Shown here: in pieces, positions 12,328-23,454 of the stretch
Numbering within the stretch: the stretch's first letter is position 1
Layout: every line of letters begins with the position of its first letter
Source of the DNA: Kalmusia sp. IMI 367209
Lineage: Eukaryota > Ascomycota > Dothideomycetes > Pleosporales > Didymosphaeriaceae
Assembly: GCA_027946365.1 (NCBI GenBank)
Contig: JAPEUQ010000008.1
Coordinates: 1,922,001-1,986,000 of the forward strand
Reading direction: 5' to 3'
DNA: 64,000 nt
Notes under the pieces: model-generated
The model's input: only the letters and a program-made list of their open reading frames with translations
The model's database searches: none
Told to the model about the DNA's origin: nothing
Translations under genes and position numbers: made by a program

Positions 12328-14464
12328 TTATGCTGGGGCCACCATGTTCAGAGTAGGCCTCAAAGTGGCTGTCATGTCGTCCTGAGTGCCGACCATGTCC
12401 TTCGGTATCCTGCTAACGCGGTAGGCGCCATTCCGGACAGCCATCCTTCCGGCGGCCGACATACCCGAGCGGTTAGAACGTATCGAACCAGCATCAGATG
12501 CATTGGAACCTGGATCACGGAACCGTGGTGGAGGAGCGAAGTCAAGGGCGGTGAAGGTACCAGACTTGCGGAGCATGTGTCTATGATTGTTAGTTTGAGT
12601 AGGTTGGAACGATTTGGAAGGTACATACGGGCTGGGCATAACAGCAAGATCATCGAAAGAGCTTGCCAATGGAGTGTGGGGCCTCACTGCGGGGCTGAAA
12701 GGGCGAGGGCTACGCAGAGGGCTATCCGGCCTCATACCATTCTGTCGTTCTCGGAACGAGACGGGCGGCGCGAAGTCAGCTGCGTTGAAGATGCCAAAAT
12801 CATCTTGTAGCTTGCCAGGGGTGGGCAACGAGGCGAGCGGCTGAGGAGGGGGCATTGGCTTCCTTGACGCTGGTAGACGACCGCTCATGGAAGACATATT
12901 GCGAGGTGGTGCGAAACGCGCCGAGCCCATTGAGCTTTGAGACATGTGGGGTCCACCCTGAGAAGCCGTGTTGCTACGGAACCGTGGTGGTGCTCGGGGA
13001 GGCGGCGTCATTGCACGACGCGTGACCGGCTGCGCGAAGGGAGCTGACGGCTGGGCCACGATGAAGTTGCCAGTCTGCGGGTCGAAGACACTACCATCGA
13101 GATACTCGGAGCTATAGTCTTCGTAGTAGTCGTTGTAGATTTGGGGACCTGCAGGCTCGGGCTTCGAGTCATCAAAGTATTCCTTGTAGAACGATCGGAT
13201 GCGGTTTGCACGTTGCTCAGGGTCTTCGTTGGGATCGTCCATGCTTGGCAAAGGGCGGAGGCTCATTGACAGGCGGTTCGTGTTGGCACCGAAGTCATCC
13301 ACACCGAGTCCACCAGGACCTTTCGACACCGGGCGGCGCGGTTGGGGTGCCAAAGGAGCAGGCTGCACAAATTCAGACTCTTGTCGGGGAGGAGACGGGG
13401 GCGTGATTTGGAAACCACCGCCATAGCTCGAATCGCTCAGCATGCTCATCGTATTGAAAGCGGCTTCCTGAGACTGGACACGGGGAGGTGGGCTGGGCGT
13501 AGTGGTTGCGCGAGCCTTGGTGTCCTGAACAGGAGGTGGAGGTGGTGGGGAGGTTTGCTGCCGTTGGGGTGTATGCCGAGTATGCAATGGCAGGCTTCTC
13601 CACCACAGGTTCGTGCTTGGACTCCACAGGAGGGGGAGGAGGGGGAAGCGGGTCTTCATATCGAGGGTTCAATGGGCTTAGGGGTACGGCTGCCTGCTCG
13701 GGATACTTGATCTCAGGAAGGGATTTCTCGACAGGTCTTTCTGGCGAAGCCGACGAAGCACGCAGAGGCAGGGATTGCGACATTCGCTGTGCGTTCCTCA
13801 AGAGGCCATCGTTCATTCGGTTCGTCTCACCAGTCGACGAGGTGTACATTGACCCACCATCGTGGCGACCGTAGCGGCTTCCACTGCGGATGCTGGCATC
13901 GTCCCTCAACGAGGTGACTGGGCGGTAGGGGTCGTAAGAGTCTTTGGTGGACTGTGAGAGGGAGTGGAAAGATTCGCGCGAGCCGTGCAGGCCGGCAGGG
14001 AGCAGGTAAGGGCTTTGGAGATCGGGCTCCAGAGACAGTCCTCTTCCGTGAGATTTTTCAACATCATTCAGCCTCATTTCAGGTCCCTTCTTGCCCTTCT
14101 TCCCGGCCGCAGCGGGGTCGATGCCGAAGTCCAGCGATTTATACTTGTCGTCCTTGTCTTCCGCCCTCAATTTCTTGACATTCCTGCGGTGGAGGATGAA
14201 GAGCACGACTGCAGCGACTCCGATAGGCAGGCTAGCGTCCATTAGCAGGGACATTGGGCAGCATCATCACAGTCAGACCTACCACACAGCGAGAACGATG
14301 AAGAGGGTGGGCGTCTGGGTGGGCTTGTGGCAGCCGTCGTCGTTGTCGTTGGTGCATGTTGACCGAGGCACGAGTAGGGCCCGCGAAGCCTCGTCTACTA
14401 TGGTGGCCGTGCTAGGGAACCCCCTCGAAGCGATGCCTCCTTCTCTCCTCGTATGGCGATGCAT
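12328..14464 (-). CDS. Single-pass membrane protein with long disordered cytoplasmic tail
   Basis: Exon 1 is 14283-14464 (alternative ATG at 14488). A 51-nt intron 14232-14282 splits a membrane segment that becomes TPTLFIVLAVCLPIGVAAVV once joined. Exon 2 runs 13604-14231, exon 3 12629-13557, exon 4 12328-12580; total about 663 residues. The tail is Pro/Ser-rich with poly-Pro runs, a conserved-looking block (NRIRSFYKEYFDD, then YLDGSVFDPQTGNFIVAQPS) and repeated AxDFAPP(P/V)xFR motifs (three copies: NAADFAPPVSFRER, TALDFAPPPRFRD and a related PPPRAPPRF). The join between exons 2 and 3 needs either a weak 46-nt intron (13558-13603) or a frameshift. The 48-nt last intron is in frame and open. 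Overall shape resembles fungal single-pass wall sensors, but function is unknown. Confidence 0.75.
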
Positions 14465-16510
14465 GTGTGAGTGGTGTAGGCGATCCATGGCTCCTGGTAT
14501 ATGCTTCTTCTCATCCGCTGGGCGTGCGGTTGCTCGCAGGTGGGCTCGGTTCGTGCGGCCGCGGAGGCTCTCTGGTACCGTATGGGCAGTGTCCGGGTGG
14601 GCAATGGAGTTAGATATTAACAGCGTAAGGTCGTTAAGCGATCGTGAAGCCGAATGGATGTGGCGATTGTGTATGTTTGTGGGGAGTAGCAATGGTGTAG
14701 TATAATGAGTGTGACGGTGAGTTGCAAAACAAACGCTCGCGAGAACGCAAAAAGAGTGACTGGGGTAAGATCGGACGCCGGGCTCGCGTGGGCAAAGGGC
14801 ACAATTAGTAAAGAGCGGCTCTCACAGAGTGAGGTGAGGAAGAGGAAGAGTGTCGGGCACGAGGAGAAGAAGAGGCGCCCCAGGCAGGCTCATGCCGCGA
14901 CGGCGTTTGATTGGGCAGGGGGTCCGTGGGCCCAAGGTGAGACCCTGCACGGGAGCCAGAACGCCTCTCCGTTTGACGTTGGCTGTTTGTGTATGTGTGT
15001 GTGTTTGGCCCACGACTCGGGCATTCCTCGCCCACGCACGCATTATGCTGCGCGCCCGCCGTGCTGTCTGGCCGCGCCTGCGAAGCACTATGCGCCCGTG
15101 GTGCTCGCGTTCTCTGTGTCAATCGCAATGGGCTGCACAATCGCCAGTGTTCAGGAGACGCACGAGAGCCGCCTAGCCTGTTCGCGCACGGCGGTTTATT
15201 TTGGCACTGCTTTTCCCCCTGTCGCACCCTGGCCGTGTATGCAGGTACGCTGCGGCCTTGGCTGCTGATTGGCCTCCGACGCCTCTTCACTCCTTCACCT
15301 CATCGTCCCCGACGCGGGCTAGCGACATCACCCGCGCAAGCGCCCCCCTTCAGCGCAACCCGCCGACGACACCACCAGCCATCGCGCGCCGCCTCGCCGC
15401 CTCGCCGTTGCCACCTCCACCAGTCCATACCGAAGACCACACGCGACTCCTACATCGCTCTCTCTCTCTCCCTCTCTCTCTCTCGCTCTCTTTCAATCCC
15501 CAATCCCCAGCTGCTCGCGCTCTCAGGCCCCCGACCGCACCGCCCGAGGCCCCACTGGCCGAAATAGCCCTGGCGCTCCTTTTCCGAGCGCTCAGCATCG
15601 CGCCCAGTCCGCGCAGGCTTCATTTCCCGTAGTCGCTGTGCCATAGCCTCGCCCAGTTGTGCACGCCCCGGAGCGGAGATGGCTTCCCCCATCCGGGAGC
15701 TGCTGCGGCGCCTAATTCGCCCATGTGCTTATCCACCACTACCAGCCTTGCACTCCCCTATCGTGCACCAACACCACCCTCGTTAAGGCTTTTCCTCCAT
15801 GCGGCATCGACCACTGCATCGCGCCAATCTCTGCAAATTGTGCACTCGGCCACTTGGAACGGCTGATGTCATCTTCTCCGTCAACCCCATCTGCCACACG
15901 CGTCAAGAGAGCGTGTACCTCACCTAACAAGACTGCTTGCTGACCAAGCCCTCACCACGCCGCTTGTCCCACCGAAGCTTTGCGCGGCCCGTTCTTCGCA
16001 TTTATGGAGTACGACCCACGCGGAAGCGGTGGGCCAAGGACATCGGGCGAGGCCGTTCGCCTTCGCACCTAATTTGCCTCGCAGATGAAGGGGGCATCTG
16101 GAGCGAATCGCTGGCTCGCGAGAGATTGCCGATCCTTCGCCTCGCTGGGACGGACGAAATCTTGGTCACGACTGTAACTTTGCAGCCTTGCTCTTCGTGT
16201 TTCAAGTTGCGGAAGCAATTGCTATCGATAGAACCCTACTAGGGCGGTCAGCACAACATATCACATGCACGTGATCATGTTCATCTCTAGGTTTCATCGT
16301 TTCAAGATTCACCAATCTACAGCTCGATCGGTTGATGTAATCCATTCTGTACTCGACTAGCCATTGCTGATCATCAAAACGCATCTCGTGTTCTCGCCTC
16401 TCAGCTGCAGGAAATTCTCACATCAGACCCACTGCTCATCCCGAAGCATGGACGCTACAGTATAGCCAAAGCATACTGCACAATTTCTCTCCCAAGTCCC
16501 TCTCCCCGGG
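14465..16510. other. Two-kb spacer, no gene supported
   Basis: 5' flank of the membrane-protein gene and 3' flank of the Ser-rich gene. GC-rich from 14800 to 15700 with many overlapping ORFs of biased composition on both strands; none carries a domain. It contains the CT microsatellite listed separately. Confidence 0.5.
15456..15493. repeat. CT/GA microsatellite
   Basis: Almost pure (CT)n on the plus strand with three interruptions, within a broader pyrimidine-rich tract (about 15300-15500). On the strand of the nearest downstream promoter (gene starting at 14464) it reads as GA repeat, about 1 kb upstream of the start codon. Confidence 0.9.
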
Positions 16511-19239
16511 TTACTTTGCATCTGCCTGCGACAAATGTGGCCAGCCCGTCTGGCTCGACGCGGTCGACGACGCCTGTTTCCTCTGGTTATGTCTTCGTGT
16601 CTGCCCGAGCGTTGACTCTAAGGCCTCTGCTCGACTTCTAAAGCTTGATTGCTGCAACATGTGCGCATGAAATGTCTTGCCAGGGGCAAAGTAGAGCTGT
16701 TCAGATTTTGCTTGGTGATCATAGGGCACCCTCTGCCCTGGTCGGTTCCATACACTTGAGGGCGCTGCACGTGAGCCAGGTGGATCTGTCACTTTTCTTT
16801 GGAGACTGGACGATCCTACCCCCAGACTCGAGAATTGAGGTCCATGTTTGCGGCTAGAGAACGTCTTCGCCTCAGGATCGTCCGGAACCGCCAAAATCCA
16901 CTTCATGACCTTGTTGAGCTTCCTGATAATATAAGGCGTTCTTGACGAACTCGATTGGGTCCCGAGCATGGCTTCGATAAAACCAGTTTGCTGCCACGAC
17001 CCATGCATTTTCTATTTTACGTTCAGTTCTGTCACCTCGCGCGAGAGTCGGACTACTTACTTCGTAGCCCGTATCGGTGGATGCATGATCCATCAGCGCC
17101 TCGAACATCGTGTGCTCCTCCTTGGCTCTCTACGTGCATGTTGGTCAATAAAGCTTGACAGGTGTACTCGAGGCTACTTACTCTCATTTTCCCTTCGGGC
17201 GTCATCGCAACATCGTCATGAAGCATCCTCAGCCTAGTTTGATAATTATCCCACAACGTCTTGACTCGATCACGAAACAACTTTTCCGAATTCTCTTCCA
17301 CTCTTCCTACATTAGCAATTTGCTCTCCAACCTCAGTGAAGTTCTGGTTGGGAACAATCTTGTTCGTGTCATGCCGCGTCTGCTGGTCCTGACCTACACT
17401 TACTTGACTCGTAGAATCTTCTGGTGCTATCGATGAATAGCTTCCGCCTTGCCATATAGTGCCACCTGATCGCTCTCTCTCAAGCGTTCTGCTCTCCGCT
17501 GGGTCGTCTATAGAAGGCGAAAGAGGCCATGGCATCGCCTGATCGATAGGAGAAGTCTTCAAAGAGCCTGGGGCGAAAAGCATATCTCCAGCAGTCTGCC
17601 CATCCATCGATGCTAGGTTGTCGTCTGAGTTAGTTTGGCAAGTTGAGTCCCTGTTCTTTCGCAACGATTCCAGAGCTCTTCGTCCGAGCTCTGAAATTTC
17701 GAATGGAGCAAAATACTTGCCCTGCCTGGCTCCTTGAGGCTTCTTCCACCCAGCAGTGAAGGGGACCTGTGTCGAATCGTCACCGATGGAAGACTCGAAA
17801 GATGCACCATAATCGTTCCACGAGTTGGGTTCCATTCGATCGGGGAATTGCATAGGAGACCCCAGCTCGCGCTGCGGGCTACGCTCCTTGTATTTGTTCG
17901 GTGCCGCACCCAACACGTTGTTGCGAACGTTACGTGATGAACCAGGAGGTACATCAAAAGAATCATCAACAATGTTTCCCGGTCTTCGCCAAACAGTTGT
18001 TCGTGATTGCGTTGGCGACGTTTCGCCGCGCACTGTGCGCACAGATCCTTCTGATTGAGATCTAGATCTAGATCGGGACTCGGAGCGAGATGGTTTTCTA
18101 GGGAGTGGCTTATTACGGCCTTCTGATGTCAGTGGCGGCGGCAGTTGCGCAAAGTCTGCATGTACGAGTGGCTGCTCATCTTCTTTGTGGTCGGGTCGAG
18201 AGAGCCAACTCTCCACATTACTAGAGTCTGCGACCAAATAAGACCCAAAAGAATCAGTGAGTGAGCTTGAATTATCCTTCAGGTTGAATGAGGGTTGTGC
18301 GAGCCTATCTAGCCGCTGAAGCTGCTGTAATTGAAGGAGCTTTCGACTAGACGAAGCGGCACCTGGTTTTTGAAGACGGCGAGTGGAATGATCAGCGGTA
18401 GGTCTAAAGAATCCGGAGCTATCACGGCTGATGTTAAGAGGCCTGAATACTCCCTGGGAGCGTTGAATCTCTTTGAAATGTCGACTGTCCGACTGCTTCA
18501 GACCACATTTGGGCCCGAGTCGTTCCTGCAACCCTCCACCACGCATACGTAAAGCGCCGACCTGGAGAGTAGTCTGATCACGCTCTATACCGTCTCTTCT
18601 CTCCCTACTTCTTCCCCTCTCTTCTTCTTCATCGCCGTCTTCATTAATTTCGTATATCGTTCTCAATTGTTCCATGGAAGGCGTCCACTTAAACCCATGC
18701 GCGGCCTCTTTTCGATCCTGTTCGCCGTTCACTCCCGCCCCCATAGTAATAGGAGAGTACAGGCATCTCATTAAAGCTTCGTGCGCGTCTCTCAATTCAT
18801 CGTTAACCTCTTCCGACACCTTCCTGGCAACAAGTGTCCTATAATCGAAGTCGATGTCCCACGGCTTCCTATCAAGGGAGCCGCGTTTACTTGCTAAGCG
18901 GCCAAGTAGGGCGTCTGCTGCAGATTCAGGCTGGCATGATGTCCCTACCTTTGAGTTCTCGCCCCGCCTTTCATTCGAGGCTTGGTCGGACTTGATGGAC
19001 GAAACAGGAGATCGATGCTCCTCTTCAGCTTCGCGTCGTGTAAAGCTTTCCGACTCTATCCACGTTTCAGGACGAGGGCCGAAGAAATGATTAGATCTGA
19101 CTGCGGAGATAGACGAGCCGTTCTCTGCTTCAGCGAGGAAGTTGACGAGGCTTAATTTGTTGGAGGAGCCGTCTTCTACCTCGTGTAACGAGACGAGGAC
19201 CTTGGGCAGAGGCGAGAAATTTTCTGGAGGTTGTGCCAT
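16511..19239 (-). CDS. Large Ser/Arg-rich protein, function unknown
   Basis: Exons 17182-19239, 17061-17129 and 16511-16990 (introns of 52 and 70 nt, donors GTAAGT in both) give 868 residues. The protein is mostly disordered: an acidic EDGDEEEERGRSRERR run (about residue 200), a Gln/Leu heptad-like stretch (LLQLQQLQRLDRL, about 300), and an RSESRSRSRSQSE segment (about 390). The conserved-looking part is C-terminal, about residues 655-760: a predicted coiled coil (ENSEKLFRDRVKTLWDNYQ, then GKMRRAKEEHTMFEALMDHA) followed by FIEAMLGTQ and LNKVMKWILAVPDDPE. No family recognised. The frame stays open across 686 codons in exon 1, so the gene itself is secure. Scaffold or cytoskeleton-linked roles would be guesses. 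Confidence 0.82.
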
Positions 19240-20465
19240 ATTCGTTTGACTTCGACGCAGTGCCCTTTATCTCTGGGTGTGGAGTTCGAAGGTGAGGGAA
19301 GGATGGGAAGGAAGCATCAGGGGATTAGGTGACGAATGGAGGTTCAGTGAGCGGACTAGTTGGTGACGAACGAAGTATGTAAGGGCCGTTTGTTGGGAAG
19401 GAATGTGAAGGCTGCATGGTGGAGAAAGAGTTTGATTGAGTTTGATCAGTCAACTTGTAGGAGAAAGTGTTTGCTCGCGGCTGCGAGAGTTGAAACAGCG
19501 GAGACGTTTGAAAGGGCGATGTGAGTGCGTTTGAGCCCTACTAGAAAAGGCGTTTGTTCTTAGACGTCCGGCGCGTAAGAGAAAGTATCCTGATTCAGAC
19601 GGGGCAGTCTCTGTAAGAAAGGGGCTCAAGGTAGTACGTACGAGTCGCGAGATGAATGTAGATGTAGATAGAGATTCCTTGTCTTGGTGTTGAGAGGAGT
19701 TTCACCTTTCACGACTGATCCTTATTGTACCTCTACTCCCCATCCTACACCATGTAGTACGATACAAACTCGATGCATCAGAGCTGCGGCTTCCTGCACA
19801 CCAAACGACACCGGCTTTTCTCATTTGGACGTATTCAAGTAGCCCATGAATCCCTAGTGGTTGCGTATACTGTTTCGGGGAGGTCTATCGCTATAGGAAT
19901 ATCTTTGACTCAAATAGGTATCCGAGCAATACATTGACAAAAAGCAAAGTAAACAAAATGAAGTCCATCCTAAGGCTGGAATAGCGCATTTCCATGTTGA
20001 GTCATCACCGTGGTCGCTTCAGTCACCTATACTTAGCGCTTCCCTCATAATAGATATAGTTCAACGTATAAGTCCATATCGAATGTGCATTACGTATTCT
20101 CGAGTGTTTTAACGCGGTATGTGTTGCGCATGACGTGTTCCTTTTGAGCATCACAAGACGACTCACTGGACACTGTATCATAAATCCATTGAGTTGTTGT
20201 GTAATATAACCAAGATTGGTATTTACTGCCGTTGACTAAGTATAGTGAAGGGTACTCAGATATGCTTCGCCTCATTGCAGAACACCCAAAGCGCCGATGC
20301 CAGCCAACATCCTGCCCAAATGCTGCTATGTACACGAAAAGCAGAACGAAACAAAAACCCAGAAATGCTCACTGAGGGATATCGCGCTCCCAAAATATAG
20401 ACAACGCCACAGACGGAGATGTGGTAAGAAATACCTTTCATTCGAAAAACGCAGACGCATTAGGC
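19240..20465. other. Spacer, no gene
   Basis: 5' flank of the large Ser-rich gene (purine-rich on the plus strand, 19240-19700) and 3' flank of the carrier gene. AT-richer from 19850. No domain-bearing ORF. Confidence 0.55.
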
Positions 20466-21724
20466 TCAAGCCTGGTGCTGCATTTCCAAGCCCTCCTGCT
20501 TCAGTTTCTGGTGCATTGATCGCAGCGTCTCGTAGGTCATCATTGTGGTGACAGCTGCTGGGACTGCTCGAATCATATTGGTGCCCATGCCGTTATAAAA
20601 CGCCCTCCAGCCTTCTTCCTGTAGTATAGTCGTACAGGTCCGTAGGATGCCTCGATAGCGTGGAATGTTGATCATGCCATCAGATGATGCTGTGCCTGGG
20701 CCTCGTGTTAGGTATCCAGGGCCTTGATGACTCCCGCGAAATGATACATCCTCGTGCGAGGCGGAAGGAAGCGTACGTTGTTGTGTTTGTAATCTGGTGC
20801 GAAGGACCTCGTGGGGATAAGTCGCAGACGTTGCGCAGATTTTGCTCAGGATGGTTGCTCCCAGTATGCCAGCCCAATGCATGTCGCTATCGGATGAAGT
20901 CGTTTGACCCATCTCCAAACCAGTAAATTTCATCTTGAAATACTCGTACAAGGGAAACTGGATGGCAACGTGGGTGAGACCGAGCAAGGCCGGTGTAAGG
21001 CCGGAGTAGAAGGCCCTCATCCCCTCGTTGACGTACATTTTGCGGAAGGCATCGAAGGTGTTCTTGTAGTGCCATGGCGGGCGATGCTCTTCGGAAGCAC
21101 GAACGCTTACCTGGGACATCAGCCTCGTTTTGATGACCCATATCGGATTCGTTGCTAGCGTTGAACATGCACCGGCCGTGACGGAGGCGGATATCCGGGA
21201 GAGCCATTTGTTCTCTATACACTGTCAATGAAACGAAAATGAGGCGGGTCTTCAGGCAGACCTATTCGCGTGTAGAAGAAATCCTTTGACCAGTCGTACA
21301 CGCTCATATAGACGGCCCAGGTCGGCACGTAGCCGAGTAGCATCGGGCCGAGCCCTCTGTACATGCCCCGAACGCCATCTTGCGTCCAAATAACTCGTGC
21401 CGTACCGACTAAGCCCTGATATACGATACGCGTGCTTCGTCCGTGGTGTCGTGGGCGCCACGAGCCTTGGCCTTGCAAACGAGTCTTGATGACGTCGAGC
21501 GGGCAGGTCACGATACCGGAAGCGATACCGGCAGCAGCACCGCAGGCGGCATTGACGGTGGAATTGGGCAGGACGGCACACTTGAGAGCCAAGCTAGAGT
21601 AGGGTGAGCTCCAGTTCGTGTCCTGCATTGGAGGATCGCGGGAGGAAAGTCTCGCAGAGCTCGGCGCATACCGTTCTCTCGTACTATTTGGGGACGGCGG
21701 CGGCGCGGGTTCGTCGGCAGACAT
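20466..21724 (-). CDS. Mitochondrial carrier, NAD+/pyrimidine-nucleotide type (YIA6-like)
   Basis: Mitochondrial inner-membrane solute carrier of 403 residues from exons 21262-21724 and 20466-21214 (47-nt intron, GTCTGC donor). All three carrier repeats are visible through their PX(D/E)XX(K/R) signatures: PLDVIKTR, PIWVIKTR and PHEVLRTR. Tryptophan in the second signature (PIWVIKTR) and GYVPTWAVYMSVYDWSKDFF are typical of the NAD+ carriers Yia6/Yea6 and of the related Rim2 pyrimidine carriers. I favour NAD+ transport from the combination of GLGPMLLGYVPTWA and HYKNTFDAFRKMY. The N-terminal 50 residues are Pro/Ser-rich. The head-to-head neighbour is the complex III subunit QCR7. Confidence 0.9.
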
Positions 21725-22229
21725 TGCAAGGGCTGGCTATTGAGGAGCAGTTAGAATCCAGTTGGCAGCACAGTTGGTAGAGTTGGCATACATGCCGTCG
21801 TCCCCTTCACGGTGCCTCAGTGTGCGGAAGCCCCGCAGCACTCGGTGACACAATAGCTAGCGATTGACCAGCTCCATTGACCGCCTGAGCCAGGTAGATG
21901 CTGTCGTGGGGGATGTGAGGGAGTGAGGATGAGCGCGCTGAAGGAACAGAAGCTGCGCAGCGAACGTATTCGGCGGCGGCGGCAGCGGTGCGTGAAGGGC
22001 TGGGACGTCACCCGTGGTGAAAGTGAGTGGGGGAGTCGGCTCCAGGACTTGCTGGGGAGCAGCTGCACGCAAAGCTCGATCGGGGCTTGGCACCGCTGGC
22101 CAATTCGCTTCTTCGCTTTCTTGCTTGCAAAGACGACCTCACCACGCTCACCACCAACCCGACCACCCCCATTGAACCGCCGCAACCCGTCGCACACCGT
22201 GCAGCAGACTCTCTAATCACTCCGACACC
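21725..22229. promoter_or_regulatory. Shared divergent promoter, carrier gene / QCR7
   Basis: A 505-bp head-to-head interval between two nuclear genes for mitochondrial inner-membrane proteins. GC-rich, no TATA. Includes a purine (ggcggcggcggcagcgg) run near 21971. Co-regulation is inference from layout. Confidence 0.55.
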
Positions 22230-22833
22230 ATGTCTGCGCCGTCTCTCGCTCCCTACATCATCAAGCGGCCGTGGCTGCAGCGCTGGCTCAAGCCGCTGTC
22301 TAACTGGTACACCAACGCCGCTGGATACAGGCAGCTCGGATTGATGTACGCAAGCCCTCGCCATGAGCGAATTCACACTGGAAGTTGCAGAGAAACTTCC
22401 AATTGATGTCTTGATGCGTTAGATGGATGCGCTAACGCTGCGTGTTCCGCAGGGCCGACGATATTATTCCCGAGGAGAACGACGTAGTCCAGCTCGCTCT
22501 CAAGCGCCTGCCGCCAAAGGAGGCCTACGATCGCGTGTTCCGCATCCGCAGAGCTTTCCAGGTACACAACATTCAACGATAGCCGCCCCGGAACGTCTAG
22601 CTAAATGCCGCAGTGCTCCGTGTCCCACCAGCTCCTGCCCAAAACCGAGTGGACCAAGCCAGAAGAAGTGAGCAGCACTCAAAGAAGCAGCTGGTTGCAT
22701 GCTAATTTGCACACAGGATATCCCGTACTTGAGCTCGATTATCAAGGAGATTGAGGTGGAGATGAAGGAGCGTGAGGACTTGGAGGCCATGATTGTGCAG
22801 AAGAGGGCCGCGAACGCGAAGAGCGGACACTGA
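22230..22833 (+). CDS. QCR7: Ubiquinol-cytochrome c reductase subunit 7 (14-kDa, UQCRB family)
   Basis: Supernumerary matrix-side subunit of respiratory complex III. Four short exons, 22230-22345, 22453-22561, 22614-22667 and 22717-22833, give 131 residues, the expected size. Family marks: [49 protein letters not shown] and [12 protein letters not shown] followed by a charged C-terminal helix. Exon 2 begins inside the Met-Ala-Asp of GLMADD, which fixes the first splice site. The high exon count for so small a gene is typical of fungal QCR7. Confidence 0.95.
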
Positions 22834-23454
22834 ACGGGACCGACTGTACATAAGTCAATTTGCATTGACACATAGGGATCAGAGGGATCGAGCTGTGCAT
22901 TAGAGTGTACCATCAGGATAAATTTCATGTCGACATCTTCCAACTTCCACATACCGTCCATTGACACACAACATGATACCTTGAATAACACTGCTTCAAG
23001 CCTCACTTTGAAGCGTCATTCCTCAACTCCGTGAGTGATACGAGGAAAAGTTGACCATGGCTCGAGTTTACTTTTTCCGCTCTAACATAGACCTACCTCT
23101 CGTCATACATGTGCAATTTTTTAACATTATGTCACCCATCCATCACGATGCATCATATTCCTCGAAGTGGCATAATCCTGTTCAAGTCTACGTTTTGGGT
23201 GCTGGTGGAGGATACGAAGTCGTATTATTAATTGGTCAGCACGAAGTCAGGTGCTATCGCGATCGACCAACTTCCAAGACCCCCGCGTCCGCGTCAGGCA
23301 TCTGTCTCCCTCGTAACTTCATGCTCAGCCGCACACCTTTCCGTACATTGACCCAACTCCAAGTTGGTTTTCCGACTGTTATACAGTGAATTTCAGCACT
23401 AATCATCTGAAGGTATACTCGTGACTGCTTGTACCATCGCGTCGGCAATGCACC
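22834..23454. other. Spacer, no gene
   Basis: 3' flank of QCR7 and 5' flank of MAG1. AT-richer 22860-23250; no domain-bearing ORF. Confidence 0.6.

Noticed and set aside
14989..15632. Pro/Ser/Arg-rich plus-strand ORFs of 143-192 codons
   Set aside because: They translate the CT repeat and pyrimidine tract (SLSLSLS), with no domain. Composition artefact.
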